Positions 62,998-64,000 of a stretch of 64,000 nt of DNA are shown here, piece by piece (the stretch's first letter is position 1; each line of letters opens with the position of its first letter). The stretch covers positions 1,550,001-1,614,000 of the forward strand of contig NZ_OZ034992.1 of NCBI RefSeq assembly GCF_964030925.1, written 5' to 3'. This DNA comes from Spiroplasma_E sp902809815. GTDB taxonomy: Bacteria > Bacillota_I > Bacilli_A > Mycoplasmatales > VBWQ01. The notes beneath the pieces are model-generated. The model saw only the letters and a program-made list of their open reading frames with translations. It was not told the DNA's origin and did no database searches. A program made the position numbers and the translations under genes.

Positions 62998-64000
62998 TTA
63001 AAATTGTTTTAAGAATCGAAAATCATTATTATAAAATAATCTGATATCGTCAATGCCATATTTAATCATAGTAATTCTTTCAATGCCTACACCAAAGGCA
63101 AAACCTGCTGTTGTTTCATCTAAACCAGCAGCAATAAAAACATTTGGATGAATCATACCAGCACCTAAAACTTCAATTCAACCAGTATACTTACATAATG
63201 AACAACCTTCTGTATTACATTTTGGGCAACTTACATCTACTTCAACTGAAGGCTCCGTAAATGGGAAATAACTAGGACGTAATCTTGTTTTAGTTTCCAT
63301 GCCAAAAAATTGCTGACAAAAATAATTTAATGTTCATTTTAAATTTGCAAAAGTAATATTAGATCCAACTAAAAACCCATCAACTTGCATAAATTGGTGA
63401 GAATGAGTAACATCATCATCATCTTTTCGATAAACATTTCCTAAACTAATAATAGCCGTGGTTTCTTTTGAATTTTTATCTTGCTCGCTAAGAATGCGTG
63501 CAGTCATATTTGTAGCGTGTGTTCTTAATAATCAACGATTAAGTTTGTCATTATTATTTTCAAGATAAAAAGTATCTTGCATATCTCTTGCTGGATGATC
63601 AAATGGTAAATTTAAGCGATTAAAATTATATTCTTCATTTTCTACTTCATTACCACTAATGATTTGATAACCCAAATTTTTAAAAATTTCAGATATTTCG
63701 GTAACAGTTTTTAATAAAGGATTGGTGTGACCAATATTAAAATCAATACCCGGTAGTGTTAAATCAATTTCTGAAGATTTAAGACGCTCATTAATGTTAT
63801 CTTTCTCAATTTCATTAAATTTTTTTATTATATATTCATTAATTTCTTTTTTTAATTTATTAGCTGCTTGACCAATTTCAATTCTAAAATTATGAGGAAA
63901 CTTTTCTAAAGATTTTAATATATTATTAATATCCGAATTTTTACCTAAATATTGTGATTTTAAAACTTGCAATTTATGTAAATCAGCAACTTCATCAATA
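62998..64000 (-). CDS. pheS: Phenylalanyl-tRNA synthetase alpha subunit, start outside window
   Basis: This is the C-terminal 333 codons. The class II motifs are present: FDHPARDMQDTFYL, LLRTHATNMTARIL, VYRKDDDDVTHSHQFMQVDG and GFAFGVGIERITMIKYGIDD. A CPKCNTEGCSLC zinc-like knuckle occurs before GWIEVLGAGM, as in some mollicute PheS. The N-terminal coiled coil that binds tRNA runs off the window edge. It forms an alpha2-beta2 enzyme with PheT. Confidence 0.96.

Noticed and set aside
1..64000. tRNA, rRNA and CRISPR loci
   Set aside because: I looked for cloverleaf-like GC-richer islands, conserved rRNA segments and spaced direct repeats and found none I could support.

Overview
The window looks like a Spiroplasma chromosome. 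UGA is read as tryptophan throughout: nearly every long gene, from valS and pheT to pdhA and rpsB, is open only if TGA is Trp. Base composition is very AT-rich, there are two lipoproteins with a Spiroplasma-type signal peptide, and plectrovirus (SpV1-like) genes and several insertion sequences are present. Most housekeeping genes lie on the minus strand. No rRNA, tRNA or CRISPR array was recognised. The exact species cannot be fixed from this sequence; a host-associated member of the genus is likely.

Layout. 1-2790: end of a YfcC-type transporter, an orphan coiled-coil gene and a lipoprotein. 2802-10923: an eroded plectrovirus provirus read on the minus strand, broken by two copies and one partial copy of an IS3-family element. 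11292-15812: rnhB, rbgA and the rpsP-khpA-rimM-trmD-rplS block. 16001-20330: orphan genes and an IS5-like element. 20397-25564: the pyruvate dehydrogenase operon pdhA-pdhB-pdhC-lpd. 25698-35770: an accessory island with nested IS fragments, truncated orphans, a Nudix-like gene, two UPF0236/Mbov_0401-like genes, an integrase-type transposase fragment and a second phage-like cassette with a highly structured non-coding end. 35771-45585: lplA, an alpha/beta hydrolase, nox, ackA, pta, pyrH, a membrane protein, tsf and rpsB. 45838-54563: an orphan gene, a lipoprotein, remnants of comEC and comEA, valS with its T-box, a GNAT fusion protein and a decayed ABC transporter. 54702-58611: an IS-interrupted beta-propeller surface protein gene and, directly upstream in the same operon, a small protein full of eukaryotic-style linear motifs. 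59070-64000: a MATE exporter, pheT and most of pheS.

How genes fit together. PDH makes acetyl-CoA, LplA can lipoylate the E2 subunit, Pta and AckA turn acetyl-CoA into ATP and acetate, and Nox reoxidises NADH. This is a compact substrate-level ATP module. Around it lies accessory DNA shaped by IS transposition, phage integration and frameshift decay. The four complete IS3-type copies appear near-identical, so movement is recent.

The best candidate for new biology is the 171-residue protein at 58096-58611. It carries YEEI, YENV, EPIYA-like PIY motifs, a PxLPPR motif and a C-terminal CaaX-like box. A second orphan at 16001-16873 has a DSGFDS phosphodegron-like motif and an NPF motif. Several such orphan genes share an architecture of a 5' hairpin between promoter and ribosome binding site.
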